From the NCBI GenBank assembly GCA_965220305.1, contig OZ244817.1:3596001-3660000 (forward strand): 64,000 bases of DNA, given 5' to 3'. Made by a program: the position numbers and the translations under genes. Source of the DNA: G965220305 sp965220305. Lineage in GTDB: Bacteria; Chloroflexota; Dehalococcoidia; Lucifugimonadales; UBA3495. Positions 44,695 to 53,692 of the stretch are shown piece by piece (the first letter of the stretch is position 1; the number at the start of each line of letters is the position of its first letter). Below the pieces are notes generated by a model that was given only the letters and a program-made list of their open reading frames with translations, was not told the DNA's origin and ran no database searches.

Positions 44695-45695
44695 CCACTC
44701 CTCAACCATTCCATTCCGGACTCTCTCCGGAGACGCCCGAATCGCCGCAGATTGACCTGGGCGGTGGCCGGTTTCAGGTTACTCTCGCCAAGATGCGGCT
44801 GACGCTACGGTCCTTCAGGAGCGGTTGGGCCATCTTTCTGGAGAGCCGTATCGGCGTTCTATCCCTGGTGACCATCGCCATCTTCGCCCTGATGGCCGTC
44901 TCCCATCCCATTCTGATGGCTACGGTGTGGGACACCGACACCTATGACCCGGTTACCGGGTACGCCTTCGATCAGGTGGAACAGCCGGCCCCTCCCAGTT
45001 GGAGGCACCCTCTGGGCACCGATCCCTTGGGACGGGACGTGCTCAGTCAGTTGCTTTCCAGCACCCGGTCGGAATTCGTGCTGGGGATAACCGCCGCCCT
45101 GGTGACCGTGACCATCGCCACCACTGTGGGGGCGGTGGCAGCCTACTATGGCGGCTTGGTGGACTCTTTTTTCATGCGGCTGGCGGACCTCATTATTGCC
45201 TTGCCGGGTATTTCCCTGCTAATCGTCCTTAGCGCCCTCTTTGAGCTGAACCTCTTTTACCTGGCCCTGATTATCGGTGTATTGGGAGGCTTCGGAGGCA
45301 CGGCCATAATTCTCAAGTCTCAGGCGCTTAGCATCAAGGTGAAGCCCTACATCGAAGCGGCCCGGGTCGCGGGAGGAAGCCAGGCCCACATAATCTTCGT
45401 GCACATCATCCCGAACCTACTCCCGCTGTCCCTGCTCTACATGATGTTCACTGTGACCGGGGCAATTTTCGCCGAGGCGGTGCTGTCCTTCCTGGGCCTG
45501 CTCGACCTGCGAATGAGTTGGGGCATAATGATTCACACCGCCAACACCGGCGGGTACCTGCTGGGGGGCACCAAGTATTGGTGGCTGATTATTCCTGCCG
45601 GCGCGTCCATCACCTTCCTGTGCAGCGCTTTCTACCTGGGCGGTCGGGCCCTGGACGAGGTGGTGAACCCCCGGTTGAGGCGTCAGCATGATTGA
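44691..45695 (+). CDS. ABC transporter permease (DppC/OppC-like)
   Basis: A 334-residue permease with an N-terminal helix and the DppC marker HPLGTDPLGRDVLSQLLSST, then further helices and the EAA loop YIEAARVAGGSQAHIIFVHI with IPNLLPLSL. It pairs with the preceding permease to form the channel. Start ATG overlaps the preceding stop (ATGA), giving translational coupling. Confidence 0.93.
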   Translation: MTTPQPFHSGLSPETPESPQIDLGGGRFQVTLAKMRLTLRSFRSGWAIFLESRIGVLSLVTIAIFALMAVSHPILMATVWDTDTYDPVTGYAFDQVEQPAPPSWRHPLGTDPLGRDVLSQLLSSTRSEFVLGITAALVTVTIATTVGAVAAYYGGLVDSFFMRLADLIIALPGISLLIVLSALFELNLFYLALIIGVLGGFGGTAIILKSQALSIKVKPYIEAARVAGGSQAHIIFVHIIPNLLPLSLLYMMFTVTGAIFAEAVLSFLGLLDLRMSWGIMIHTANTGGYLLGGTKYWWLIIPAGASITFLCSAFYLGGRALDEVVNPRLRRQHD

Positions 45696-45704
45696 TTCGT
45701 CTGG

Positions 45705-46724
45705 ATGGCTAGAGTGGCAGTAAGGGAAGTTGGACCGGTCCTGAAGGTGCAGGACCTCACTATGCACTACCTGACCCGCCAGGGCGAAGTCAAGGCCGTC
45801 CAGGACGTAAGCTTTGACATGGACCGGGGCCAGGCCCTGGGGCTGGTGGGCGAGTCGGGCTGCGGCAAGACTTCCATCGCCAATTGCCTGATGAAACTGC
45901 TCCCGGACAACGCCCGCCTGGTGGGGGGCCAGGTCTTTCTTGACGGCCAAGACCTCCTGTCCTTGTCCGAGGAGGAGGTGCGCCGTTATCGCTGGCGTCG
46001 CATCGCCATGGTGTTTCAGGCGGCGATGAATTCCCTGGACCCGGTGTACCGGGTGGGCCAACAGGTCATCGAGGCCATTGAGACCCACGGTGTCGAGGCG
46101 ACGCTGGGCGAAGCCCGGGAACGGGTGGCCCGCCTGTTTCGGATGGTGGGACTGGACCCGCAATTGATGGAGCGGTATCCCCACGAATTCAGCGGGGGGA
46201 TGCGCCAAAGAGCCGTAATCGCCATGGCCCTGTCCTGCGACCCCGACATCATCATCGCCGACGAACCTACGACGGCCCTTGACGTGATAGTGCAGGACCG
46301 GATTCTGCGGGAACTTAGGGATATTCAACAGCAATTGCACATGAGCGTCATTTACATAAGTCACGACATCGCGGTCGTAGCCGAAGCCACCGATCGGATT
46401 GGCGTGATGTACGCCGGAAGGTTGGTGGAGTTGGGCGATACCGCCGAGGTGTTTCGCGCGCCTCTTCATCCCTACACCTCGGCATTGATGTCGTCCTTTC
46501 CCAGCATCAGCGGCGAGAAGCGGCCCCTGGCGACCCTATCCGGCGAGCCTCCCGACCTGATTGACCCGCCGCCAGGCTGTCCCTTCCATCCCCGCTGCCC
46601 CCACGCCACCGAGGTCTGCATTCGGGAAGTCCCGCCCCAGGTAGTCCGGGGAAACCACTGGGCCGCCTGCTGGCACCCCCTGGACGAGCAGCCCTCCCCC
46701 ACAGGCGGCAATGATGCGGCGTGA
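45705..46724 (+). CDS. Oligopeptide ABC transporter ATP-binding protein (DppD/OppD-like)
   Basis: A 339-residue ATPase: Walker A GLVGESGCGKTS, Q-loop VFQAAMNSLDPVYRVG, signature FSGGMRQRAVIAMALS, Walker B IIIADEPTTALD, and the C-terminal oligopeptide extension with four Cys (CPFHPRCPHATEVC and WAACW), which in OppD-type proteins binds an Fe-S cluster. Nine bases after the permease and overlapping the next ATPase by 14 bases. Confidence 0.94.
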   Translation: MARVAVREVGPVLKVQDLTMHYLTRQGEVKAVQDVSFDMDRGQALGLVGESGCGKTSIANCLMKLLPDNARLVGGQVFLDGQDLLSLSEEEVRRYRWRRIAMVFQAAMNSLDPVYRVGQQVIEAIETHGVEATLGEARERVARLFRMVGLDPQLMERYPHEFSGGMRQRAVIAMALSCDPDIIIADEPTTALDVIVQDRILRELRDIQQQLHMSVIYISHDIAVVAEATDRIGVMYAGRLVELGDTAEVFRAPLHPYTSALMSSFPSISGEKRPLATLSGEPPDLIDPPPGCPFHPRCPHATEVCIREVPPQVVRGNHWAACWHPLDEQPSPTGGNDAA

Positions 46725-47778
46725 TAGCCTGGAGTCCGGCGCCTATGATGGGTGGGCCTCCGGACGGGGTCCCCTGGTGGAAGCCGATGGACTGACCAAG
46801 CTGTTCCCGGTTTCCAAGGGGTTGTTCCGCAAGGCTACCAGCTACGTTCATGCCGTGGACGATGTTTCCTTCCAGTTGGCCCGGGGGGAAAGCCTGGGCT
46901 TGGTGGGTGAGTCCGGCTGTGGGAAGACCACCGTGGGCAAGCTCCTGGTCAAGCTGTTGGAACCCACCAGCGGCCGCATCTCCTACCGTTTTGCCGGCCA
47001 GTCCGTGGGCGAGAGCGCGGGGGACCTGGAGTCGGTGGTGGGCTCGACCATAAAGGGTCGGGGGCTGAAGGCCTTCCGTCGCCAGACTCAGATGATTTTT
47101 CAGGACCCTTACGAGTCCATGAACCCCCGCCGAACTATTTACGACACCATCGCCGAGCCCCTCTCCGTCCAGGGTATCGGCAGCGTTCTGGACCGGGTAG
47201 ACCGGGTTTCCGAGATACTGACCCTGGTGGGCCTAACCCCCGCCGCTACCTTCCTCTTCCGACACCCCCACGAGCTTTCGGGAGGGCAACGCCAACGGGT
47301 GGCCATCGCCCGGGCCCTGGTAATCGACCCATCCTTTGTGGTGGCCGATGAACCCACTTCCATGCTGGACGTGTCCAGCCGCACCGGCATCATGGCCCTG
47401 ATGCAAGAGTTGGCCCAGACTTTGGCGGTTAGCTACTTGTACGTCACCCACGACTTGGCGGTGGCCCGCTACATGTGCCACCGGATTGCCGTGATGTACC
47501 TGGGTAAGATAGTGGAGTTGGCTGATACCGAGGAGCTATTGGTACATCCCCTCCATCCCTATACCCGGGCCCTCCTCTCGGCGGTGCCCGTACCCGATCC
47601 CCAGCACCATCGAGAGCCGCCCAACATACGAGGCGATGTGACCGTACCCATAGACCCGCCGCCCAGGTGCCGTTTCTACGACAGGTGCCCCATTGCCACC
47701 GACTTCTGCCGGGACAACCCCCATCCCCCCGTCGAAGAAAAGGCGTCGGGACACCTGGTAGCCTGCTATGAGGTATGA
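46711..47778 (+). CDS. Oligopeptide ABC transporter ATP-binding protein (DppF/OppF-like)
   Basis: A 355-residue ATPase: Walker A GLVGESGCGKTTVGK, Q-loop IFQDPYESMNPRRTIY, signature LSGGQRQRVAIARALV, Walker B FVVADEPTSMLD, and the OppF-type C-terminus RCRFYDRCPIATDFC. The 30 residues of insertion between Walker A and the Q-loop (around FAGQSVGESAGDLESVVGST) are longer than usual. Its start overlaps the DppD-like gene by 14 bases. Last gene of the operon. Confidence 0.93.
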   Translation: MMRRDSLESGAYDGWASGRGPLVEADGLTKLFPVSKGLFRKATSYVHAVDDVSFQLARGESLGLVGESGCGKTTVGKLLVKLLEPTSGRISYRFAGQSVGESAGDLESVVGSTIKGRGLKAFRRQTQMIFQDPYESMNPRRTIYDTIAEPLSVQGIGSVLDRVDRVSEILTLVGLTPAATFLFRHPHELSGGQRQRVAIARALVIDPSFVVADEPTSMLDVSSRTGIMALMQELAQTLAVSYLYVTHDLAVARYMCHRIAVMYLGKIVELADTEELLVHPLHPYTRALLSAVPVPDPQHHREPPNIRGDVTVPIDPPPRCRFYDRCPIATDFCRDNPHPPVEEKASGHLVACYEV

Positions 47779-47886
47779 ACGCCAGCCCCCGCTTTTCGGA
47801 GCTAGGACGGACATTGGAGTTGGCAGCCACCCGCTTACGGCTGCGCCTTGCTGGGACTCCATTGGCCGAACATTGGAGAGGCACTG

Positions 47887-48765
47887 TTGAAACTCTATCT
47901 GGTAGATGGCACCTACGAGCTATTCCGGGCCTATTTTGCCCTCCCCTCCATATCGGCTCCCGATGGCCGGGAGGTGGGAGCGGTGCGGGGTCTCGTCCAG
48001 TCCATGTTGACGTTGCTGCGCCAGGAGGGGGTGAGCCACGTAGCCTGCGCCTTTGACCATGTTGTCGAGTCCTTCAGGAACGAGCTATTCTCCGGATATA
48101 AGACCGGAGAAGGCGTCCCCCCCGATTTAAAGGGCCAGTTCGAGTTGGCCGAGCGGGCGCTGTCGGCCCTGGGCGTGGTGGTCTGGCCTATGGTCGAATT
48201 CGAGGCCGACGATGCCCTGGCAGCGGCGGCGGCCCGGTGGAAGGATTCAGCCGGGATGGAACAGGTTATACTCTGCTCTCCCGACAAGGACCTGGCGCAG
48301 ATGGTCGAGGCAGACCGGGTGGTGGCGTTGGACCGACGCCGGGACCTGGTGTTGGACCGGGACGGTGTTGAGCAGAAGTTTGGCGTCGCTCCCGAATCAA
48401 TCCCTGACTACCTGGCCCTGGTGGGCGACGCCGCCGACGGCATTCCCGGTGTGCCTCGCTGGGGAGCCAAGAGCACCGCCCTGGTATTGGCCCGCTACGG
48501 GCACATCGAGGCGATTCCCGCAGATCCCAAGCTTTGGGACATCAAGGTGCGGGGAGCAGCAGGGATCTCCAACAGCCTGGTCGAGCATTACGACGATGCT
48601 CTGCTATACCGGATGTTGGCAACCCTGCGGCTGGATGTGCCCCTGGCTGAGACGCTGGAAGACCTGGAATGGCGGGGCGCCCGCAAGGCCGAATATCAGG
48701 CCCTGTGCGATGAATTGGGCTTCGCGCGATTGGCGGGGCTACCCCATAAGTGGATTGACGCCTGA
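47887..48765 (+). CDS. 5'-3' exonuclease (Pol I N-terminal domain-like)
   Basis: A 292-residue free-standing flap/5' nuclease domain like the first domain of DNA polymerase I or ExoIX. Marks: LYLVDGTYELFRAYFALPSI start, HVACAFDHVVESFRNEL, acidic clusters FEADDALA and SPDKDLAQM, and the helix-3-turn-helix GDAADGIPGVPRWGAKSTAL. It would trim 5' ends and flaps with Mg. I prefer the TTG at 47887 because GGAGAGG is 6 bases upstream and the protein then starts at the first strand; an ATG at 47848 is also in frame. Confidence 0.9.
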   Translation: MKLYLVDGTYELFRAYFALPSISAPDGREVGAVRGLVQSMLTLLRQEGVSHVACAFDHVVESFRNELFSGYKTGEGVPPDLKGQFELAERALSALGVVVWPMVEFEADDALAAAAARWKDSAGMEQVILCSPDKDLAQMVEADRVVALDRRRDLVLDRDGVEQKFGVAPESIPDYLALVGDAADGIPGVPRWGAKSTALVLARYGHIEAIPADPKLWDIKVRGAAGISNSLVEHYDDALLYRMLATLRLDVPLAETLEDLEWRGARKAEYQALCDELGFARLAGLPHKWIDA

Positions 48766-48814
48766 GCGGTACATGGCTTATCTTCCCAGAAGAACTAGCT
48801 AAGGGGGCGAAATC

Positions 48815-50233
48815 ATGCCGGATACGAGGGTAGATACCATCATCGGTGGCGGCCAGGTCGTAACTTCTTCCCAGGTGTATGAAGCCGCAATTGCCATAGT
48901 AGGTGAGAAGATTGCCGCCATCGGCCCGCCGGAACTCCTGCCTCCCGCCGATACCTATATCGACGCCTCGGGTATGTTTGTCCTGCCCGGTCTTATCGAT
49001 TCCCACGTCCACCTGGATGGGCACGATAACTATGCCCTGGGGTCGCTGGCGGCGGCCCATGCCGGGCTGACCACCCTCGTCCCCTTCGGCACCTACAACC
49101 TGGAAGGCGACGAGACCCTGCCTCAAGCGATTAACCGTACCAGGGAGGAAATCCAGCGCACCGCCCTGACGGATTTCGGCTTTCACTACATCCTGCAGAA
49201 CCGGCCCAGCATCCTGCGAAGCTTGCCCCAGGCCATGGACATGGGGGTAAAGTCCTTCAAGATGTTCATGACCTATAAGAAGCGCCCTTACCGGATGTGC
49301 GACGATGACTTCATCTGCCAGGCGATGGACCTGGTCGCCCGGGGCGGCGGTGTGCTCCAACTGCATTGCGAGAGCGGCAACATCATTGAGTTCCTGGAGA
49401 ACAAGCTGTTGGAGGAAGGCCACACCCACCCCACCGACTTCCCCGCCGCCTGCCCCGACTGGGCGGAAGAGGAGGCCATCAACCGGGCGGTGAAGATGGC
49501 TGGAGCCACCCGGTGCCCCACCTACGTGGTGCACCTCAGCACCCAGTTGGGACTGGAGCGCATCAAGCAGGCCCAGGCCCAGGGACAGCGAATCTGGACC
49601 GAGTCCTGTCCCCAGTACCTGTTGCTGTCCGATGCTGAGATGGCCAAGTACGGCCCCCTGGCGAAGATTGGCCCGCCCCTGCGTCCCGAGGATGGGCCGG
49701 ACCGGGATGCCCTGTGGAGGGGCTTGGAGCAGGGCCATATCTCCCTGGTTGCCAGTGACCACGCCCCCTATCCCCAGGAGTTGAAGCAAGTGGGGTGGGA
49801 CAATATATTCGTTGACCCCGCCGGGCAGCCGGTGCCCTTTGGGTCGCCGGGGGTGGAGACCATCGTGCCGCTGATGTACAGCGAGGGCGTGGTCAAACGG
49901 GGCTTGCCCATCTGGTGGCTGGCCCGGGCCATGTCCGAGAACCCGGCCCGCATATTTGGGCTGTACCCCCGTAAAGGGGTAATTCAGGTGGGGTCGGACG
50001 CCGACATTTTAATCATAGACCCCAGGGGAGACCGGGTTATTTCTGCCTCCGACCACCATAGCAACGCCGGGTATAGCCTCTTCGAGGGGTGGCAGGTGAA
50101 CGGACGACCCTGGATGTCCTTCCTGCGGGGGAAGCCCCTGCTGAACCAGGGAACGTTGGAGCAAACCCCGGGGTACGGCAGGTTCCTGGAGTGCGAGGGG
50201 CCCCGCGCCCCCCTGGGCGGGCCGGTCCGGTAA
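48815..50233 (+). CDS. Dihydropyrimidinase/D-hydantoinase-type amidohydrolase
   Basis: A 472-residue cyclic amidohydrolase: metal site LPGLIDSHVHLDGHDN, carboxylated-Lys strand KSFKMFMTYKKRPY, metal His in LQLHCESGNIIEF, TYVVHLSTQLGLERI, and catalytic Asp in LVASDHAPYP. It opens the ring of dihydropyrimidines or hydantoins in the cytoplasm. AAGGGGG lies 8 bases before the ATG. It follows an exonuclease gene and borders the HEPN/DUF262 cassette; no other pyrimidine genes are near. Confidence 0.9.
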   Translation: MPDTRVDTIIGGGQVVTSSQVYEAAIAIVGEKIAAIGPPELLPPADTYIDASGMFVLPGLIDSHVHLDGHDNYALGSLAAAHAGLTTLVPFGTYNLEGDETLPQAINRTREEIQRTALTDFGFHYILQNRPSILRSLPQAMDMGVKSFKMFMTYKKRPYRMCDDDFICQAMDLVARGGGVLQLHCESGNIIEFLENKLLEEGHTHPTDFPAACPDWAEEEAINRAVKMAGATRCPTYVVHLSTQLGLERIKQAQAQGQRIWTESCPQYLLLSDAEMAKYGPLAKIGPPLRPEDGPDRDALWRGLEQGHISLVASDHAPYPQELKQVGWDNIFVDPAGQPVPFGSPGVETIVPLMYSEGVVKRGLPIWWLARAMSENPARIFGLYPRKGVIQVGSDADILIIDPRGDRVISASDHHSNAGYSLFEGWQVNGRPWMSFLRGKPLLNQGTLEQTPGYGRFLECEGPRAPLGGPVR

Positions 50234-50241
50234 CGCTGCTA

Positions 50242-50724
50242 CTAGTTATCGAGGGTAAGCCGAACAGCATCGACGACAGAAGTCGCAATTTTGTATGTTT
50301 CTGTTAGCTCTCGGAATGTGATGTTCGGGGGATTCTCGTGGGCGTCTTGGTCACGTTTTCCGACGGCCAAGCCCATTTTCGCAATACCATCTTCCCCCAC
50401 GAATTGGTCCACGAGGTCATTAAATCTTTGCCGGTACTCATTGCCAAAGAGGGATAGGGCATTCTTTATTTCTGAGAGCTTTGCGTTCCGTATTTCGCTG
50501 CGGCGCAGGGATTTTAGGTAGTTCGAGGTTGCTGCATCACTGCATCCAATTTCTAACCTTGCTCGAATCAAGCGAGTTACTACCTGCTCTATCTCCGCAC
50601 ACATCAAACCGTTGATGTGTCTGGTCAGATAAGCGAGGATTGCGGAATCGGTGTCGGGATGTTGATTGATATGTTGGCTGTAGTCCGCAATCGCCGTATC
50701 GGTAAGGGGCAGCAGAAGCAGCAT
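50242..50724 (-). CDS. HEPN-domain protein (MAE_28990-like), predicted RNase
   Basis: A 160-residue all-helical protein with a clear HEPN catalytic motif RX4H: RDQDAH at residues 124-129, followed by EN and NITFRELTETYKIA, which is the usual place near the C-terminus. It resembles the MAE_28990/MAE_18760 HEPN group that I recall being encoded beside DUF262 proteins. HEPN proteins with this motif are metal-independent RNases in toxin-antitoxin and phage-defence systems. It starts 4 bases after the DUF262 stop, so they form one operon. Base use is visibly richer in A/T than neighbouring genes. Confidence 0.85.
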   Translation of the reverse strand: MLLLLPLTDTAIADYSQHINQHPDTDSAILAYLTRHINGLMCAEIEQVVTRLIRARLEIGCSDAATSNYLKSLRRSEIRNAKLSEIKNALSLFGNEYRQRFNDLVDQFVGEDGIAKMGLAVGKRDQDAHENPPNITFRELTETYKIATSVVDAVRLTLDN

Positions 50725-50728
50725 CTCT

Positions 50729-51772
50729 TTAAGATCCGAACGCAGAATGCACTAGTTTAAATCTTTGTCTAACCACGGCTGCATCACTGGTATCGTGGGT
50801 TACTGTCTTCATAAAAACATCGTCGGCCCTTAGGCTCTCGTATGCACTGCTGATGTCCGGCTTGAGTGAGTCAACCAACTCAACTGAGCAAGCCATAACC
50901 GCATCCAAGGCGGCGAGGTTGAGCCTCTGCCGAAGGTGGAAAGGTCTTTCCCCTAGCTCTGCTCGAACTACTTTGCAAGCCTTGGCGAATCGCTTTTCCA
51001 AATCTTCAATTTTTGCCGCATTCTCCTTGTCAAGAATCTCCATGTAGTCGGTAATGAACTTCTTCATGGGCTTGCCATACCGTTGCCAGTTTTCTGCCAA
51101 GGCCAACACCCGGAGAATCAACTCCACGTCAAGAAACCTTGTATGCGGCTTAGACCTCCCAACGAGCGCGCGCCAGTCGTCATTGTCGTTCAGCTTATCC
51201 AAGAGGCCGTTAGCGTTGCCTTGGAAGATGGCCCTTCGAATTTCCATGTCGTTGAGTTGGGTTCCGCCGGTGTTCAGTCTCTCGAAAATCTGATAAACGC
51301 TGGAATTGTCATTCGGCTGGATTTGGCGAATAACTATCGCGCGTAACGTGGCGTCATCCAGCGTCAGGCGATCATCCTCGATAAGTTCATCATATGTCTT
51401 GCCGACCCAAGTTCCGTTGACTCCCCGTAGACGTAACTCCCCGTTATAGAAACGGGCTATTGTACCAAGGCGCTGCTGTCCATCTACAACGATCAGCTTG
51501 GGGCTAGAGCGCTCCCGATAAAGGAAAACTTGGGGTATTGGCAGCCCCAAGAGAAATGACTCAATGAGGCGACTGGCTTGTCTTAAGTTCCACACATAGC
51601 CGCGCTGGTATCCTGGTATGATAAGTTGGTTGGACTTCCACTTTTCATACATCACCTTTACGGTGAAGTCTGAGGGGTATGACGTAATCTCATAACGTAT
51701 GTTCTGAGGTTCATCGTCATCGGTCGGTTCCGTGTCTTCAATGAGGAGTTCTTCCTCCTCTAAAACGACCAT
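50729..51772 (-). CDS. DUF262-domain protein (ParB/Srx-like nuclease/NTPase)
   Basis: A 347-residue protein. After an acidic N-terminus (residues 1-25) come the DUF262 marks IIPGYQRGYVW (51-61), PQVFLYRE and VVDGQQRLGTIARFYNG with DGQQR at 97-101, then FERLNTGGTQLNDMEIRRA. DUF262 domains occur in GmrS, SspE, BrxU and other anti-phage effectors, where DGQQR takes part in NTP hydrolysis or nicking. The C-terminal half is helical and carries no DUF1524/HNH motif. AAGGAG lies 6 bases before the ATG. Paired with the HEPN gene, AT-richer than neighbours. Confidence 0.92.
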   Translation of the reverse strand: MVVLEEEELLIEDTEPTDDDEPQNIRYEITSYPSDFTVKVMYEKWKSNQLIIPGYQRGYVWNLRQASRLIESFLLGLPIPQVFLYRERSSPKLIVVDGQQRLGTIARFYNGELRLRGVNGTWVGKTYDELIEDDRLTLDDATLRAIVIRQIQPNDNSSVYQIFERLNTGGTQLNDMEIRRAIFQGNANGLLDKLNDNDDWRALVGRSKPHTRFLDVELILRVLALAENWQRYGKPMKKFITDYMEILDKENAAKIEDLEKRFAKACKVVRAELGERPFHLRQRLNLAALDAVMACSVELVDSLKPDISSAYESLRADDVFMKTVTHDTSDAAVVRQRFKLVHSAFGS

Positions 51773-51906
51773 AAGTTACTCCTTAGTAGATAGACAAGGG
51801 TATTACAAGCACTCTAATCATAATACTACCGATTGAAGATTTCGCAAAAGACTAATAGCAGTTTACGCCCACACCCATCATGTCCGGACAAGCAGACAGC
51901 AAAAAT

Positions 51907-53142
51907 TCAAACGGCCCCGGCGTCCTCCAATTCCTGTAACTCTCCGGCGGTCAGCCCGCCGATGCTGCACAGCACTTGCCGGTTGTGCTCCCCCAGGGTG
52001 GGTGGCGTCTCCCTCGGCGGCTCGGCGGTGCTCGTCAACCGCACCGGGGTTCTCAGGGAGCGGAATTGGCCGCCCAGGGTATCGCCGGTATCGACGAACA
52101 TCTCCCGAGCCTCCAGGTGGGGGCATTGGGCCAGGTCTTCGATGGTCTGGGCCACGCCCATCGAGAAGCCAATCTCCGTAAGCCTCCCGGCAACTTCCCA
52201 CTTGGGCAATTCTTGAGACCACGCCTCGATGGCCGGAATAATCTGGCGCAGGTAGAAGTCGCCGTCGCCTCCCCGTCCCACGTAGCGCGAGTCCTCCAGC
52301 AGGTCCTGACGTCCTAGAAGTTCCCACATAGCCCGCCATCGCGCTTCGGAGCGGACGCCCGCCATCAAAACGTAGCCGTCCTTGGCCCGGAAGACCAACC
52401 CGGCGGTCATCAGCCGGTCCCAGCTACGTCCCGGATTCTGCCCCGTGGCCTGGAAGGAGTTCATGTTGGTGATGGTGTGGGTCGCCATGCACTCGTACAT
52501 CGCCATGTCCACGTGCTGCCCCAGACCCGTCTTCCGCTTGGTCTCCAGGGCCAGCACGATGCCCAGGGCCGTCCAGACGCCGGGTATGGAATCGCCGATG
52601 TTGTCCCCCACGCTTTGGGGCGAGCCGTCGGGGTCGCCGGTAATCTCCATCCATCCGGCCATGCCCTGGATGCTGAGGTTGTTGGCGGGCCAGGTAGAGT
52701 AGGGGCCGCGCAGACCGTCGCTATCGCCGTACCCGGTTATGGTAGCGTACACCAGGCCCGGGTTAATCTCCTGGAGATGTTCATAACCCAGCCCCAACCG
52801 GCGGAATGCGCCGGGCCCCCAGTTGTCCAGCAGAACGTCCGAGGCCCGTACCATATTCTCAAAGGCATCTTTGCACTTGGGATTGCGCAGGTCTAGGGTC
52901 ACGCTCTTCTTGTTCCGGTTGATGCCCAGGTAACGGGAGCTGACCTGCTGGTCGGCTTCTCCCTTTATGAAGGGGCCGCGGACTCGCGCCTGGTCTCCGG
53001 TGCGAGGACGCTCCACCTTGATTACCTCCGCACCCATGTCGGCCAGAATCAAGGAGCAGAAGGGGCCGGCTACGATGTGAGTGGCGTCCAGTACCCGGAC
53101 TCCTTCCAGGGGCAAAGGAAGTTTCTCGGCTTTGTCGGTCAT
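51907..53142 (-). CDS. CaiB/BaiF-type (class III) CoA transferase
   Basis: A 411-residue family III CoA transferase: PLEGVRVLDATHIVAGPFCS start, LADMGAEVIKVERPRTGDQ, NRNKKSVTLDLRNPKCKD, and GQHVDMAMYECMATHTITNM with the catalytic Asp in VDMAMYE. It moves CoA between carboxylic acids without free CoA. ATG at 53142 with AGAGGTG upstream fits the family start; the longer frame adds unrelated residues. Monocistronic in appearance, downstream of a luciferase-like remnant. Confidence 0.93.
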   Translation of the reverse strand: MTDKAEKLPLPLEGVRVLDATHIVAGPFCSLILADMGAEVIKVERPRTGDQARVRGPFIKGEADQQVSSRYLGINRNKKSVTLDLRNPKCKDAFENMVRASDVLLDNWGPGAFRRLGLGYEHLQEINPGLVYATITGYGDSDGLRGPYSTWPANNLSIQGMAGWMEITGDPDGSPQSVGDNIGDSIPGVWTALGIVLALETKRKTGLGQHVDMAMYECMATHTITNMNSFQATGQNPGRSWDRLMTAGLVFRAKDGYVLMAGVRSEARWRAMWELLGRQDLLEDSRYVGRGGDGDFYLRQIIPAIEAWSQELPKWEVAGRLTEIGFSMGVAQTIEDLAQCPHLEAREMFVDTGDTLGGQFRSLRTPVRLTSTAEPPRETPPTLGEHNRQVLCSIGGLTAGELQELEDAGAV

Positions 53143-53285
53143 GCCACACCTCTGGTCTCGTGTCGTTGTGGACAGGTTGGGATAGAAGCCCGGGTACCGC
53201 CCCCTTAACCGTCCTGGCTGAGTACAGGACGGTCCTCCGGGATGCACTCTTGGGCTGTTCCAGGTCGCTCTCGGAGTTTGGTTCG

Positions 53286-53516
53286 CTAGGTGGCGGTCAC
53301 ATCGGAAGGGGCCAGGCCCAGGCGGGCCGCCTGCAACTGCTCGGTGGTTACTGGCGGAGCCTCGGCCAATTCTTCGGCCAACCCGGCCGGGGGATGAACG
53401 TCCCGCAGCGCCGGTATCACCTCCGAGTACTGGATTTGCTCCACACCCTCTTCAAACAGGGTCTTCCAGTTACGTATAGCGGGGTTCGGCCATTTGTAAA
53501 ACAGGCCAAACTTCAT
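53286..53516 (-). pseudogene. LLM flavin monooxygenase with large internal deletion
   Basis: Seventy-six residues. The first 31 (MKFGLFYKWPNPAIRNWKTL then FEEGVEQIQYS) are the N-terminus of a luciferase-like monooxygenase. The rest begins EVIPALRDVHPPAGLAEEL, which matches the usual C-terminal end of the family (compare LFATEVMPHF and LLTQEVMPAFK in the two intact genes). About 270 middle residues, including the flavin barrel, are gone but the frame is kept. It cannot be an active monooxygenase. A small stable fusion peptide cannot be excluded. Confidence 0.75.
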
Positions 53517-53692
53517 TCTGGTGCGCTCCTTGGGCTGGGGTTAAGGGTTGAAGGGGCAATTCCCAGGCATAGCAGGGAGTGTAGCCAGGCCCGCAGTCTT
53601 AGTCAATCTTGCCTCTACCTGGAAGTGCGGTGAGGTAAGCTGAACGGTTGTGGGGTCTTCCCATTGTAGCCGCTGCACCCGGTAGAGATAGG

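Noticed and set aside
45417..46469. 350-codon antisense frame opposite the ABC permease/ATPase genes
   Set aside because: Antisense shadow; His/Gln-rich sequence as expected from GC-rich complement.
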